NCBI RefSeq assembly: GCF_014203855.1
Contig: NZ_JACHJV010000001.1
Coordinates: 4,216,001-4,280,000 of the forward strand
Origin: Kitasatospora kifunensis
GTDB taxonomy: Bacteria; Actinomycetota; Actinomycetes; Streptomycetales; Streptomycetaceae
Direction of reading: 5' to 3'
Length of the DNA: 64,000 bases
Part shown: in pieces, positions 41,074 to 48,868 of the stretch
Numbering within the stretch: position 1 is the first letter of the stretch
Layout: each line of letters opens with the position of its first letter
Program-made: the position numbers and the translations under genes
Notes under the pieces: model-generated
The model's database searches: none
Told to the model about the DNA's origin: nothing
What the model saw: the letters and a program-made list of their open reading frames with translations, nothing else

Positions 41074-42576
41074 TCAGCGGTGCCTGGTGGTGCGGCCGAG
41101 GACGACCACGGCCAGCGGTATCAGCAGTACGGCGGCTGCTCCGCAGCCGTACAGCTGCAGTTGCCGCGGGTCGCCGCCGGTCAGTACGGCGATGACCTCG
41201 TACCCGGCCGCCAGGAGGCAGAGGCCGGCGGTGCGCCAGGCGACCGACAGGGCCTGCAGCAGCAGTGCCGTCCACAGGGAGGCGGCGAGCAGCAGCAGGT
41301 CGGTCAGCTGGGACGTACCGATCTGGGGGGCGTGCGGCCACAGCGCGCCGGCGCCCAGCGCCAGCGCGGTCACGAAGGCCAGGTAGGCGAGCAGGCAGCC
41401 GGCCAGCACCAGCGCGGTGCGCCGGCGGAAGGCGGCGGGGCTGAGGCTGGTGCGCAGCGCGGCGGTGGCCAGGCTCCGGTAGCGGTAGAGCAGCCACTCG
41501 GCCAGGCCCAGGCTCAGGGTGAGCGCGGCCAGGCACGGACCGGTGGAGTCGTGGGTGAGCGCGGGGGCGGCGGGTCGCACCGCGTGGTGCAGTGTGGGGC
41601 CGAGCCCGGCGATCATGGTCAGGGTGCCGACGGCCAGGCCGAACAGCCCGGCGGCGCCGGTGACATGCCAGAGGGGCCCGGTGCCCCGGGTACCGGCGGG
41701 CTGCGTCAGGCAGCGGTAGAGCTGCCAGCCGGCCAGGCCGAGCGCGCCGATCAGGGTGGCCAGCAGGATCGCCGCCTTGGCCCAGGCGGGCAACTGGACG
41801 GCGAGCACCAGCGCGGCACCGACGGCGGACGGGGCCAGCGCGGCCAGCAGCAGCTTCTCCTGGCCGAGCACCAGCAACGCGGTTGCCGCGCCCAGGTAGC
41901 AGGACTGGCCGATGGTGAAGAGCAGTGCGGCCAGCGGGCCGCCCAGCACCCAGCCGGTGCCGGCCGCGAGCGCGGCGCCGACCGGTGCGCCCAGCGCCAG
42001 CGCCCTGGCCGCCGAGCGCCGGTCGCCCAGGCTCAGCCAGCCGTAGGCGCGGTGCGCCAGCGCCTGGTTGAAGGCCCAGCTGAGCAGCGTGGCGGCGGCC
42101 AGCGCGGCCATCCCCGAGGGCAGGCCGAAGCGCGTCCGGTGGGTGTTGAAGAGGTCGGCGCCGAGCAGGTAGCCGAGGCCGGGCAGGGCGAAGACCAGGC
42201 CGCGCAGCAGGCACCGCCACGGGTCGGCCCGCCAGGGGTCGACGCTGCTCGGGGAGGGGCCCGGGTAGCGTCGGGCGACCTTGGCGAAGAGGTCCTCGGC
42301 CAGGGTGAAGGAGTCGGGGCGGCCGTAGACCAGGGCGGCCTGCTCGTCGGTCAGTCCGTCCGACTCCAGGAACGCGGCGATCTCGTAGGGGTGGACCGCG
42401 TCCGCGCACAACTCGGCCAGGCGCTCGGCGAGTTCGTCCAGCGGGTCGGGGGAGATCTCGGGGTGCGGCTGGTCGCTCGGCTTCTGGCGGCGGCGCGGCA
42501 GGGTACGCAGCCGCATCGTTTCTTCAGCCCAGCCGGGGGTTCCCTCGTCCGGAACCAACCTGAGGGGCCCGCTCAT
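41074..42576 (-). CDS. Polytopic membrane protein of the exopolysaccharide operon (possible PelG-like role)
   Basis: A 500-residue integral membrane protein. Residues 1-115 are cytoplasmic and include the helical EIAAFLESDGLTDEQAALVYG segment; about 12 hydrophobic helices fill the rest (for example PGLGYLLGADLF, LLSWAFNQALA, FTIGQSCYLGAATALLVLG). I do not recognise a named family. In Pel operons the gene next to the GT4 PelF is PelG, a 12-helix transporter/assembly protein, so by position this protein may help export or polymerise the glycan. That is inference. ATG 42576 overlaps the stop of an 18-codon frame; GAGGTGG lies upstream. Confidence 0.85.
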   Translation of the reverse strand: MSGPLRLVPDEGTPGWAEETMRLRTLPRRRQKPSDQPHPEISPDPLDELAERLAELCADAVHPYEIAAFLESDGLTDEQAALVYGRPDSFTLAEDLFAKVARRYPGPSPSSVDPWRADPWRCLLRGLVFALPGLGYLLGADLFNTHRTRFGLPSGMAALAAATLLSWAFNQALAHRAYGWLSLGDRRSAARALALGAPVGAALAAGTGWVLGGPLAALLFTIGQSCYLGAATALLVLGQEKLLLAALAPSAVGAALVLAVQLPAWAKAAILLATLIGALGLAGWQLYRCLTQPAGTRGTGPLWHVTGAAGLFGLAVGTLTMIAGLGPTLHHAVRPAAPALTHDSTGPCLAALTLSLGLAEWLLYRYRSLATAALRTSLSPAAFRRRTALVLAGCLLAYLAFVTALALGAGALWPHAPQIGTSQLTDLLLLAASLWTALLLQALSVAWRTAGLCLLAAGYEVIAVLTGGDPRQLQLYGCGAAAVLLIPLAVVVLGRTTRHR

Positions 42577-42629
42577 GCGCCCACCTCGCTGTGCTCGGCG
42601 GCCACTGAGTGGAACACGCCGCCCTTCAT
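42573..42629 (-). CDS. Possible 18-residue leader peptide before the membrane-protein gene
   Basis: Between the glycosyltransferase stop (42650) and the membrane-protein start lies an ATG frame encoding MKGGVFHSVAAEHSEVGA; its TGA overlaps the next ATG (ATGA). The overlap would couple translation of the membrane protein to this peptide. No strong ribosome site is visible, but a stable repeat-rich segment (GTGAGC...GCTCAC, about 42631-42653) precedes it. It may be only a chance frame. Confidence 0.3.
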   Translation of the reverse strand: MKGGVFHSVAAEHSEVGA

Positions 42630-42649
42630 GGTGAGCTCGCTTCGCTCGC

Positions 42650-44101
42650 TCACGCCGCACCCTCCGCGGCAGGGCGGAGCTTCGCGGACTCCCCGGCGGC
42701 GCCGAGCAGTTCGGCGTAGATGCCGCGGAAACCGTCGATCGTCTGTCTGAGGGTGAACTGTTCGACCACCCGCACCCGGGCGCCGGCGCCCATGGTGGCG
42801 CGCAGCTGCGGATCGCGCAGCAGGGTCAGCGCGGCTCGCGCCATCGGCTCCGGCTCGCGCGGCGGCACCACCAGCCCGGTGTCGCCGACCGCCTCGCGCA
42901 CCCCGCCGACGTCGGTGGAGACCGTTGCCCGGCCTGAGGACATCGCCTCGATCAAGGTGAACGGGAAGCCCTCGCTGATGCTGCTGAGCATCACGATGCT
43001 GCCGGCCGCGTAGGCGTCCTTGATCTCCTCGACCCGGCCCTCGAAGACCACCGAGTCGCCGAGCCCCAGTTCGGCCGCGAGCTTGACGCAGCCGTCCCGG
43101 TAGCCTTCGGCGCCGCGCGCGGTGCCGCCGAACAGGCGCAGCCTGGCCTCCGGTATCTCGGCTCTGACCAGGGCGAAGCAGCGGATCAGGGTTTCCAGGT
43201 CCTTGATCGGGTCGACCCGCCCGGCCCAGCTCATGGTGGGCAGTTCCGGCTCGGGCCCGGCGGCCGGGAAGAGGTCGGGATCCACGCCGTTGTAGACGGT
43301 GCGGATGTTGGCCGAGGGCGTGCCGCCGCGCTCTTCCCAGCGCCGGTTGTAGCGGTTGCCCGGGGTGACCAGGGCGGCGCGGGCGTAGCTCTCCTCGGCC
43401 AGCATCCGGTAGAAGCCGAGCAGCAGCGCCTTGACCGGCCAGCGATAGGGCCCGGTCCGGTAGCCGAGGTAACGTTCCCTCAGGTAGATGCCGTGCTCGG
43501 TGAGCAGGAACGGCACGTTGTGCTGCTGGGCCGCGATCAGCCCCGGCAGCGCGGCCAGCCCCCCGCTCACCGCGTGGGCCACCCCGTCCGTGGGCACCTC
43601 GGCGGACAGCGGGCGCAGCGCGTGCTCCAGCAGGTCGGTGGCGTGCAGCGCGTCGTGCAGGGTGGGGGCGGCCTCGGCGGTCGGCAGGTAGGGCCGGTGC
43701 CAGACCTCCTGCAGGGTGCGCAGTGCCCCTTCGCTGCGCAGTGCCGGGCTGAGCAGGCCGCGCCGGGCGAAGTCGGCGAAGCCGTACAGCTCGGTGCCGA
43801 AGTGCGTGGCGTAGACCGGGTCGAGGATCGAGTGCAGGAACCGCTCGTAGGCGTGCAGGAAACGGCGCAGCTCGCGCCCGCGCGGCGCCTTGCCGGGCGC
43901 GGGCGGGCCCCAGAGCGGCGCGGTGATCACCCGGCGGACCTGCGGCGGCAGCGGCCAGGCCAGCTCCTCGTTGCCGGTGCCGGTCACCGCGATGACGTCG
44001 AACTCCACGTCGGGCATGCCCTGCACCAGTTGGTCGCACCAGACACTGACGCCGCCGTGCGCGTGCGGATACGTTCCTTCGGTGAGCAAGGTGACGTGCA
44101 T
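42650..44101 (-). CDS. pelF: GT4 glycosyltransferase, PelF type
   Basis: A 483-residue cytoplasmic glycosyltransferase. The N-terminal PelF-specific domain (DUF3492) opens with VTLLTEGTYPHAHGGVSVW and contains FLLTEHGIYLRER. The C-terminal GT4 domain has the donor site WAGRVDPIKDLETLIR (~298) and the acidic motif SISEGFPFTLIEAMSSGRATVSTDVGG, quoted as SEGFPFTLIEAM and STDVGGV. PelF uses UDP-GlcNAc/GalNAc-type donors in Pel synthesis, and the fungal Gtb3 of galactosaminogalactan is also GT4. It is probably the polymerising enzyme of this operon. GGGGGAAGGG precedes ATG 44101; a hairpin lies in the 112-base gap before it. Confidence 0.92.
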   Translation of the reverse strand: MHVTLLTEGTYPHAHGGVSVWCDQLVQGMPDVEFDVIAVTGTGNEELAWPLPPQVRRVITAPLWGPPAPGKAPRGRELRRFLHAYERFLHSILDPVYATHFGTELYGFADFARRGLLSPALRSEGALRTLQEVWHRPYLPTAEAAPTLHDALHATDLLEHALRPLSAEVPTDGVAHAVSGGLAALPGLIAAQQHNVPFLLTEHGIYLRERYLGYRTGPYRWPVKALLLGFYRMLAEESYARAALVTPGNRYNRRWEERGGTPSANIRTVYNGVDPDLFPAAGPEPELPTMSWAGRVDPIKDLETLIRCFALVRAEIPEARLRLFGGTARGAEGYRDGCVKLAAELGLGDSVVFEGRVEEIKDAYAAGSIVMLSSISEGFPFTLIEAMSSGRATVSTDVGGVREAVGDTGLVVPPREPEPMARAALTLLRDPQLRATMGAGARVRVVEQFTLRQTIDGFRGIYAELLGAAGESAKLRPAAEGAA

Positions 44102-44160
44102 CTTGCTTCCCTTCCCCCCATCTCGGCTGAGCCCGGTGGCGGCCGGGCGCAGCGCTGGTG

Positions 44161-44188
44161 CGGCAGTGCAGGGGTAACCGCACTGCCG
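44161..44188 (-). other. Intra-operon hairpin between deacetylase and glycosyltransferase genes
   Basis: CGGCAGTGC (44161-44169) and GCACTGCCG (44180-44188) form a perfect nine-bp stem with a ten-base loop in the 112-base gap. It could attenuate or process the transcript so that the deacetylase and the downstream genes are made in different amounts. It is less likely a full terminator because no other promoter is evident before the transferase gene. Confidence 0.5.
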
Positions 44189-44213
44189 TACCGCCGCGTT
44201 GGTGGTGCTTGAG

Positions 44214-46448
44214 CTACCGGGCGCCGGTGGGCACCAGGGAGCCGGTCCGGCTTCGCTGGGTGTCGCCCGGGCCCACCGGGACCGCCTTCGCCGTGCCGGC
44301 GGGCACCGTGGTCCTCGGCGGGCGCGAGGCGTTCCTCGCCGCTGAGGCGGCCGCCGCGACCATCGGAGCCGAGGCCTTGGCCGCGCTCGGCGCCGTGGCC
44401 TGGCCCAACCGCAGGTTCACCGAGCCCTGGAAGGGACCCGGGGCGACCCAGCCTTCGAGCGTGCCCGCGTACGCGCTGCCGAACGGCGAGGAGCCCAGCA
44501 GGAACTGCTGCGTGGTGCCGGTGGGCATGGTGGCCTCGATCTGGACCCCGGCCGGTGCCTGCACGGTGACCGAGTCGCCGATCCGGTAGCCGGTCACCTG
44601 GCCGGCCGCCACCGCCGCGTTCCAGGCGGAACGCTGCTGCAGCTCGGCGCCGATCTGGCTCTCCCGAAGGTTCACGATCGGGGCGTTCGCCGCGTACAGG
44701 TTCTTGTAGGTGCCGAGGATCGAGTCGAGCACCGGGTAGGCGATCTGGTCCTCGGCGAAGTTGGATTGGTGGATGAAGTTCGGCCGCGGGTCGTTGTTCA
44801 TCACATGGCCGAGGTCGATCTTGGTCTGCAGCGGCACGATGTACGAGGCGTACCCGGTGGTGGTGTCCAACGGCGCGGCCAGGCAGGTGGAGTTGGCCGA
44901 GGTCTCGCAGATCCCACTGCCGCCCTGGGCCTTGCTGGTGTAGATCCAGTTGTACTCGTCCACCTCCTCCTTGGTGTGGCCGGCGTTGTAGAAGACGTTC
45001 ATCGGGTAGCGCGGCACGGTCAGCGTGGCGGCGCCGACCGGTCGCTGGTTCGGCTCGCGGGAGGCGTCCGAGCCGGTCCACCTGATGCCCTCGGCGGCCA
45101 GCGCCGGTGCCAGGTTCGGGTTGTCGGTGGGCTGCTGCGGCAGCGTGACCAGGCCCGAGTGCTCGCCGGTGATCAGCTCGCTGGGGTCGATCGGCAGGCC
45201 CTGCTGCTTGGCCCAGGTGATGTTCTGCTGGATCTCGCCCTGGATGGTGGCCTGGTCGACCCAGACGTCGTTGCCGCCGGAGTCGGTCGTGCACTGCCAC
45301 GGCACCACGGCGACGTTCTGCACACAGCCGATGAACGGGTGGTCCCAGGTGTGGTTGATGAACCGGAACGAGCTGCTGTCGGCCTTGATGGCCTCCAGCA
45401 ACGGGTCGGTCGTGGTGTTGTTGTCCGACTCCCAGTCGGCGCTGCCGCCGCCGTTGAAGGCGAAGTCGACGGTGAAGTCGTTCGCCTTCTCCCACTGCGC
45501 CAGCGTGTTGACGTCGCTCGGCGTCATCCGGATCGGGTTGTTGTCGGTGTTGCCGCTGCCGGGCGGGCAGGTGACGTCGCCGGGGGTGCACTTGAGCGTG
45601 GTGTCCCAGCGGTCGTCGGACAGGAACAGGTCGTCCACGTGGACCGCGAGGTAGTTGCGGTCGTAGCCGAGGTGGACGCCCTGGGTCAGCCAGTCCACGA
45701 AGCCGCGGGCCAGCAGGCGGTACTGCTGCTGGTACTGGTTGTAGACGAAGGTGACGACCAGCTCCTTGCGGCTGTCGTGGTCGTACTCGCCGACCAGCGA
45801 GCCGCGCGCGGTGCTGCCCGGAATGGGGGCGTCCACCAGGGGCGTGAAGGAGGCGCCGGCCGGCAGCGTGGCCAGCGGGGTGGCCAGGTAGCCGTAGCTG
45901 GTGCTGACGCCGGGGTCGGGCTGCTCGAAGGGGACGCTGCCGTTGAGGTAGCCGAACGGGCCCGCGAGGCCCGCGGTGGTGACGGCGCCCTGGGTGCCGT
46001 CCAGCGAGCCCATGTACCCGGGGTTCTGGGCCCAGTTCAGACCCACCTCGGGACGCGCGTAGGTGTAGGCGTCGATCTGGCGGATGCCGAAGGTGGCCTC
46101 GTAGGCGGCCAGCGCGGTCATCTCGCTCGAACCGGTGCCGAACGGGTTGTCGTTGGGCAGCACGACGCCCTGGAACTTGGCCCGCGGCGAGCCGTTCACC
46201 GTGTCGCTGAGGAAGCCGGGGGTGATCGTCGGACGGTTCGGGTCCGACAGCTTCAGTACGGTGTACGGGGTGCCCTCACTGGCCAGTTCGGCGGTGATCG
46301 CGGCGGTGGCGGGACCGCCGTCGTCGACCACCAGCACGGTGAGGTCGATCCGGTTCTGTGTCGCGGCGAAGGCAGTGGTGGTCTGTAGCCCTGCGGCCAA
46401 CAGACCGGCAGCCGCGCAGGCGGCAGCGCGACGGGTCGCTCGACCCAT
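44214..46448 (-). CDS. Secreted polysaccharide deacetylase-like protein, CE18 (Agd3)-type
   Basis: A 744-residue exported protein. Signal peptide 1-28 (ends AFAA). Residues ~33-150 form a Rossmann-like domain (LTVLVVDDGGPATAAITAEL), then a beta-rich part, then the catalytic region: LAVHVDDLFLSDDRWD (~266-281) supplies the metal-binding Asp pair and NHTWDHPFIG (~364-373) the HxxxH pair of polysaccharide deacetylases. The combination of an N-terminal Rossmann-like domain with this deacetylase is what I know from Agd3, the galactosaminogalactan N-deacetylase (CE18), and from the deacetylase half of PelA. The last ~110 residues are Ala/Ser/Pro-rich. GGGGAGG precedes ATG 46448. First gene of the operon. 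Confidence 0.85.
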   Translation of the reverse strand: MGRATRRAAACAAAGLLAAGLQTTTAFAATQNRIDLTVLVVDDGGPATAAITAELASEGTPYTVLKLSDPNRPTITPGFLSDTVNGSPRAKFQGVVLPNDNPFGTGSSEMTALAAYEATFGIRQIDAYTYARPEVGLNWAQNPGYMGSLDGTQGAVTTAGLAGPFGYLNGSVPFEQPDPGVSTSYGYLATPLATLPAGASFTPLVDAPIPGSTARGSLVGEYDHDSRKELVVTFVYNQYQQQYRLLARGFVDWLTQGVHLGYDRNYLAVHVDDLFLSDDRWDTTLKCTPGDVTCPPGSGNTDNNPIRMTPSDVNTLAQWEKANDFTVDFAFNGGGSADWESDNNTTTDPLLEAIKADSSSFRFINHTWDHPFIGCVQNVAVVPWQCTTDSGGNDVWVDQATIQGEIQQNITWAKQQGLPIDPSELITGEHSGLVTLPQQPTDNPNLAPALAAEGIRWTGSDASREPNQRPVGAATLTVPRYPMNVFYNAGHTKEEVDEYNWIYTSKAQGGSGICETSANSTCLAAPLDTTTGYASYIVPLQTKIDLGHVMNNDPRPNFIHQSNFAEDQIAYPVLDSILGTYKNLYAANAPIVNLRESQIGAELQQRSAWNAAVAAGQVTGYRIGDSVTVQAPAGVQIEATMPTGTTQQFLLGSSPFGSAYAGTLEGWVAPGPFQGSVNLRLGQATAPSAAKASAPMVAAAASAARNASRPPRTTVPAGTAKAVPVGPGDTQRSRTGSLVPTGAR

Positions 46449-46833
46449 GGTCGGTGTTCCTCCCCTGAAAAGGGTGGACTGCCCCCGCGTCCACCCCTGT
46501 GACCTTGGTAACCCCCAGTGCCGGGGACACGGCTCGCTGTGTTCGGCACTGCGGACCATGGTGCGGCAGAACTATCTGCTTTTTAGGCCGATTGAGTGAG
46601 AGTGCAGCGAATCTGTCATAGACGTTCACTTCTGGGCCATGTTGGTCACTCGCCCGTCGTTAAGGTGCCTTTAAGGCGGCATAAACCGATCAGATCATGA
46701 CAACTTTCGTTTTATGAAGATGTCTCACCTGTCGGAATATGTCGTATACGGTCACCGCCCGGGTGCTTCGGGGTCCCGCCACAGTTCGTACTCTGGTCGG
46801 ACCGACGAGTCGTGAGCAGCACAGGAGGAACCA
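46449..46833. other. 385-bp divergent control region of the exopolysaccharide operon
   Basis: Between the deacetylase gene (minus) and the tyrosine-phosphatase gene (plus). Positions ~46560-46770 are much richer in A/T than the flanks. They contain GCCTTTAAGGC (46667-46677 approximately), GTCGTATACGG and a stretch TTTCGTTTTATGAAG. No coding frame has support. This must carry both promoters, but I could not assign a convincing -35/-10 pair. Confidence 0.5.
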
Positions 46834-47763
46834 GTGACCGAGCAGCCCGAGGAGAGCGCCACGGCCGCCGCAGAGGAGTTGGCCGCCCGCAGTCTGGGCC
46901 TGGCGGGAGCGGTCAACGCCCGCGACCTCGGTGGCTACCGGACCGCCGACGGGCGGGTGCTGCGCACCGGCGTCGCACTGCGCAGCGACGGGCTGAACCG
47001 GCTCACCGAGCAGGACCTGCCGGTCTTCGCGGAGCTCGGCGTGCGCCACGTGGTCGACCTGCGCAGCCTGGACGAGGTCCGCGAGGCCGGCGCCGACCAG
47101 GTGCCCGGACTGCCGGTGGCCGACATCTCGGCCGTGGAGCTGTCCGCCGAACCGTTGAGCGTCAGCGCCGCGGACCCCGATGGCATCACCCTGCACCACC
47201 TGCCGATCTTCGCCGCCGACTTCGACATCTACGTCGCGCTGCGCGACGCGCTGGCCGACCGCGACCCGGTCAAGCAGCACGCGCTGCTCGGCGACGGGCG
47301 GGCCGCGCAGATCATGGTCGGCCTCTACCGCTGGTTCGTCACCGACCCGGTGGCCCGCCAGCGGTTCGCCGCCGTGCTGCGCCTGCTGGCCGGCCCCGAC
47401 GGCCCGCCGGTGCTCTTCCACTGCACCGCGGGCAAGGACCGCACCGGCTGGACCGCCGCCCTGCTGCTCACCGCGCTCGGCGTGGACCGCGAGACGGTCT
47501 ACGAGGACTACCTGCTGACCAACGTGCGCTCCGCCGCGATCGTCGAGCACATCGTGGACAGCTTCGGCACCCGCGGCCTGATGGCGGACCCCTCGCTGCT
47601 GCTGCCGATGTTCCGGGCGGACGGCGACTACCTGGCCGCCGCCTTCGAGGAGGTCGAGTCCGGCTGGGCGAGCTTCGCGGAGTTCTGGCAGCAGGGCCTG
47701 GGCCTGGACGAGGCCGTGCTGGCCGGGCTGCGCAAGAACCTGCTCGGCGACGAGGGCAACTGA
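46834..47763 (+). CDS. Tyrosine-protein phosphatase (PtpB/Y_phosphatase3 type)
   Basis: A 309-residue phosphatase with the P-loop FHCTAGKDRTGWTAALLL; the nucleophile Cys is residue ~196 and Arg follows at C+5+1. The family start GAVNARDLGGYRTADGRVLRTGVALRSDGL is typical (parts: NARDLGGY, LRTGVALRSD). These enzymes hydrolyse phosphotyrosine and sometimes phosphoinositides; Mycobacterium PtpB is a member. GTG 46834 follows GGAGGA by five bases. It is divergent from the exopolysaccharide operon, and tyrosine phosphatases often regulate capsule or exopolysaccharide export, so a link is possible but unproven. Confidence 0.94.
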   Translation: MTEQPEESATAAAEELAARSLGLAGAVNARDLGGYRTADGRVLRTGVALRSDGLNRLTEQDLPVFAELGVRHVVDLRSLDEVREAGADQVPGLPVADISAVELSAEPLSVSAADPDGITLHHLPIFAADFDIYVALRDALADRDPVKQHALLGDGRAAQIMVGLYRWFVTDPVARQRFAAVLRLLAGPDGPPVLFHCTAGKDRTGWTAALLLTALGVDRETVYEDYLLTNVRSAAIVEHIVDSFGTRGLMADPSLLLPMFRADGDYLAAAFEEVESGWASFAEFWQQGLGLDEAVLAGLRKNLLGDEGN

Positions 47764-47781
47764 CGAGCGGCCAGCCCCCGC

Positions 47782-48687
47782 TCAGCCCTCGCTGGTCAGG
47801 CCCTCGCGCAGCTGCGTGAGGGTCTTGGTCAGCAGGCGGGAGACGTGCATCTGCGAGATGCCGATCTCCTCGCCGATCTGCGACTGGGTCAGGTTGCCGA
47901 AGAACCGCAGCATGATGATCCGCCGCTCCCTGGGCGGCAGCTTGGCCAGCAGCGGCTTGAGCGACTCGCGGTACTCCACGCCCTCCAGCGCCAGGTCCTC
48001 GTAGCCCAGGCGATCGGCCAGCGGTCCATCGCCGTCCTCCTCCCCTGGGGTGGAGTCCAGCGAGCTCGCGGTGTAGGCGTTGCCGACGGCCAGGCCCTCG
48101 ACCACGTCCTCTTCGCTGACCCCCAGGCACAGGGCCAGCTCCGCCACGGTGGGGGAGCGGTCCAGGCGCTGGGCGAGCTCGTCGCCCGCCTTGGTCAGGG
48201 CCAGACGCAGCTCCTGGAGCCGTCTGGGCACCCGGACCGACCAGCTGGTGTCCCGGAAGAAGCGCTTGATCTCGCCCACCACGGTGGGCATCGCGAAGGT
48301 GGGGAACTCCACCCCGCGGTCCGGGTCGAACCGGTCGATCGCCTTGATCAGGCCGATCGTGCCGACCTGGACGATGTCCTCCATCGGTTCGTTGCGGCTG
48401 CGGAAGCGGGCCGAGGCATAGCGCACCAGCGGCAGGTTCAGCTCGATCAGGGTGTCCCGGACGTAGGCGTGCTCGGCGCTGTCGGCCGGCAGCGTGGCCA
48501 GTCGCCGGAAGAGCGAGCGGGACAGGGTGCGGGTGTCCAGACCGGCCGTCGGGGCGGCGGCGGCCTGCGGCGGCGGCGCGGCCTGTGGTGGCGCGGCCTG
48601 CTGCGGCAGCTGTGCCGACTGCTCCGGAGCGTGCTCGGCAACCGCCGTACCACCGTGGATCTCTGTGCTGCCCAGGTCTGCGGACAT
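47782..48687 (-). CDS. SigB/SigF-family RNA polymerase sigma factor
   Basis: A 301-residue sigma factor. An Ala/Pro/Gln-rich N-terminus (1-50) precedes region 2 (RSRNEPMEDIVQVGTIGLIKAIDRFDP, with parts EDIVQVGTIGLI), region 3 and region 4 (LPPRERRIIMLRFFGNLTQSQIGEEIGISQMHVSRLL, parts LTQSQIGEEIG and ISQMHVSRLL). The family directs stress and sporulation genes in streptomycetes and is usually held by RsbW-type anti-sigma factors. ATG 48687 has a GGGGG site; the frame continues to 48801 without similarity. A second, paralogous sigma gene lies 181 bases upstream in the same orientation. Confidence 0.95.
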   Translation of the reverse strand: MSADLGSTEIHGGTAVAEHAPEQSAQLPQQAAPPQAAPPPQAAAAPTAGLDTRTLSRSLFRRLATLPADSAEHAYVRDTLIELNLPLVRYASARFRSRNEPMEDIVQVGTIGLIKAIDRFDPDRGVEFPTFAMPTVVGEIKRFFRDTSWSVRVPRRLQELRLALTKAGDELAQRLDRSPTVAELALCLGVSEEDVVEGLAVGNAYTASSLDSTPGEEDGDGPLADRLGYEDLALEGVEYRESLKPLLAKLPPRERRIIMLRFFGNLTQSQIGEEIGISQMHVSRLLTKTLTQLREGLTSEG

Positions 48688-48777
48688 GCACCCACCCCCT
48701 CGTGACTGGTCCAACGGGAGCCTCCGCTCGGCGGTTCCCGGTGCGCGCCGAGTGATCGGCACCCCCCATCCGCTTGC

Positions 48778-48803
48778 ATACCGGAACATCGCCCCCGGCA
48801 AAC
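48778..48803 (-). promoter_or_regulatory. Candidate SigB/F-type promoter before the sigma-factor gene
   Basis: On the minus strand GTTT (48800-48803), 16 bases, and CGGTAT (48778-48783) agree with the GNNT-N14-16-GGGTAT/C consensus of this sigma group with one mismatch. It lies 91 bases before ATG 48687. This suggests autoregulation or control by the neighbouring sigma factor. Confidence 0.45.
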
Positions 48804-48868
48804 CCGAACATCGCGAGTTGTCACACCGTGGTAACGCGCAGCGATCCGCCGGGCCGGTCGAGGGGTCC

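Noticed and set aside
40117..42750. An 877-codon plus-strand frame opposite the exopolysaccharide genes
   Set aside because: Glutamine/arginine/glycine-rich shadow of the dehydratase and membrane-protein genes.
44214..46448. Calling the deacetylase PelA
   Set aside because: PelA combines a GH166 hydrolase with a deacetylase; no GH166 segment is visible, and hydrolases of other families are encoded separately in the same operon.
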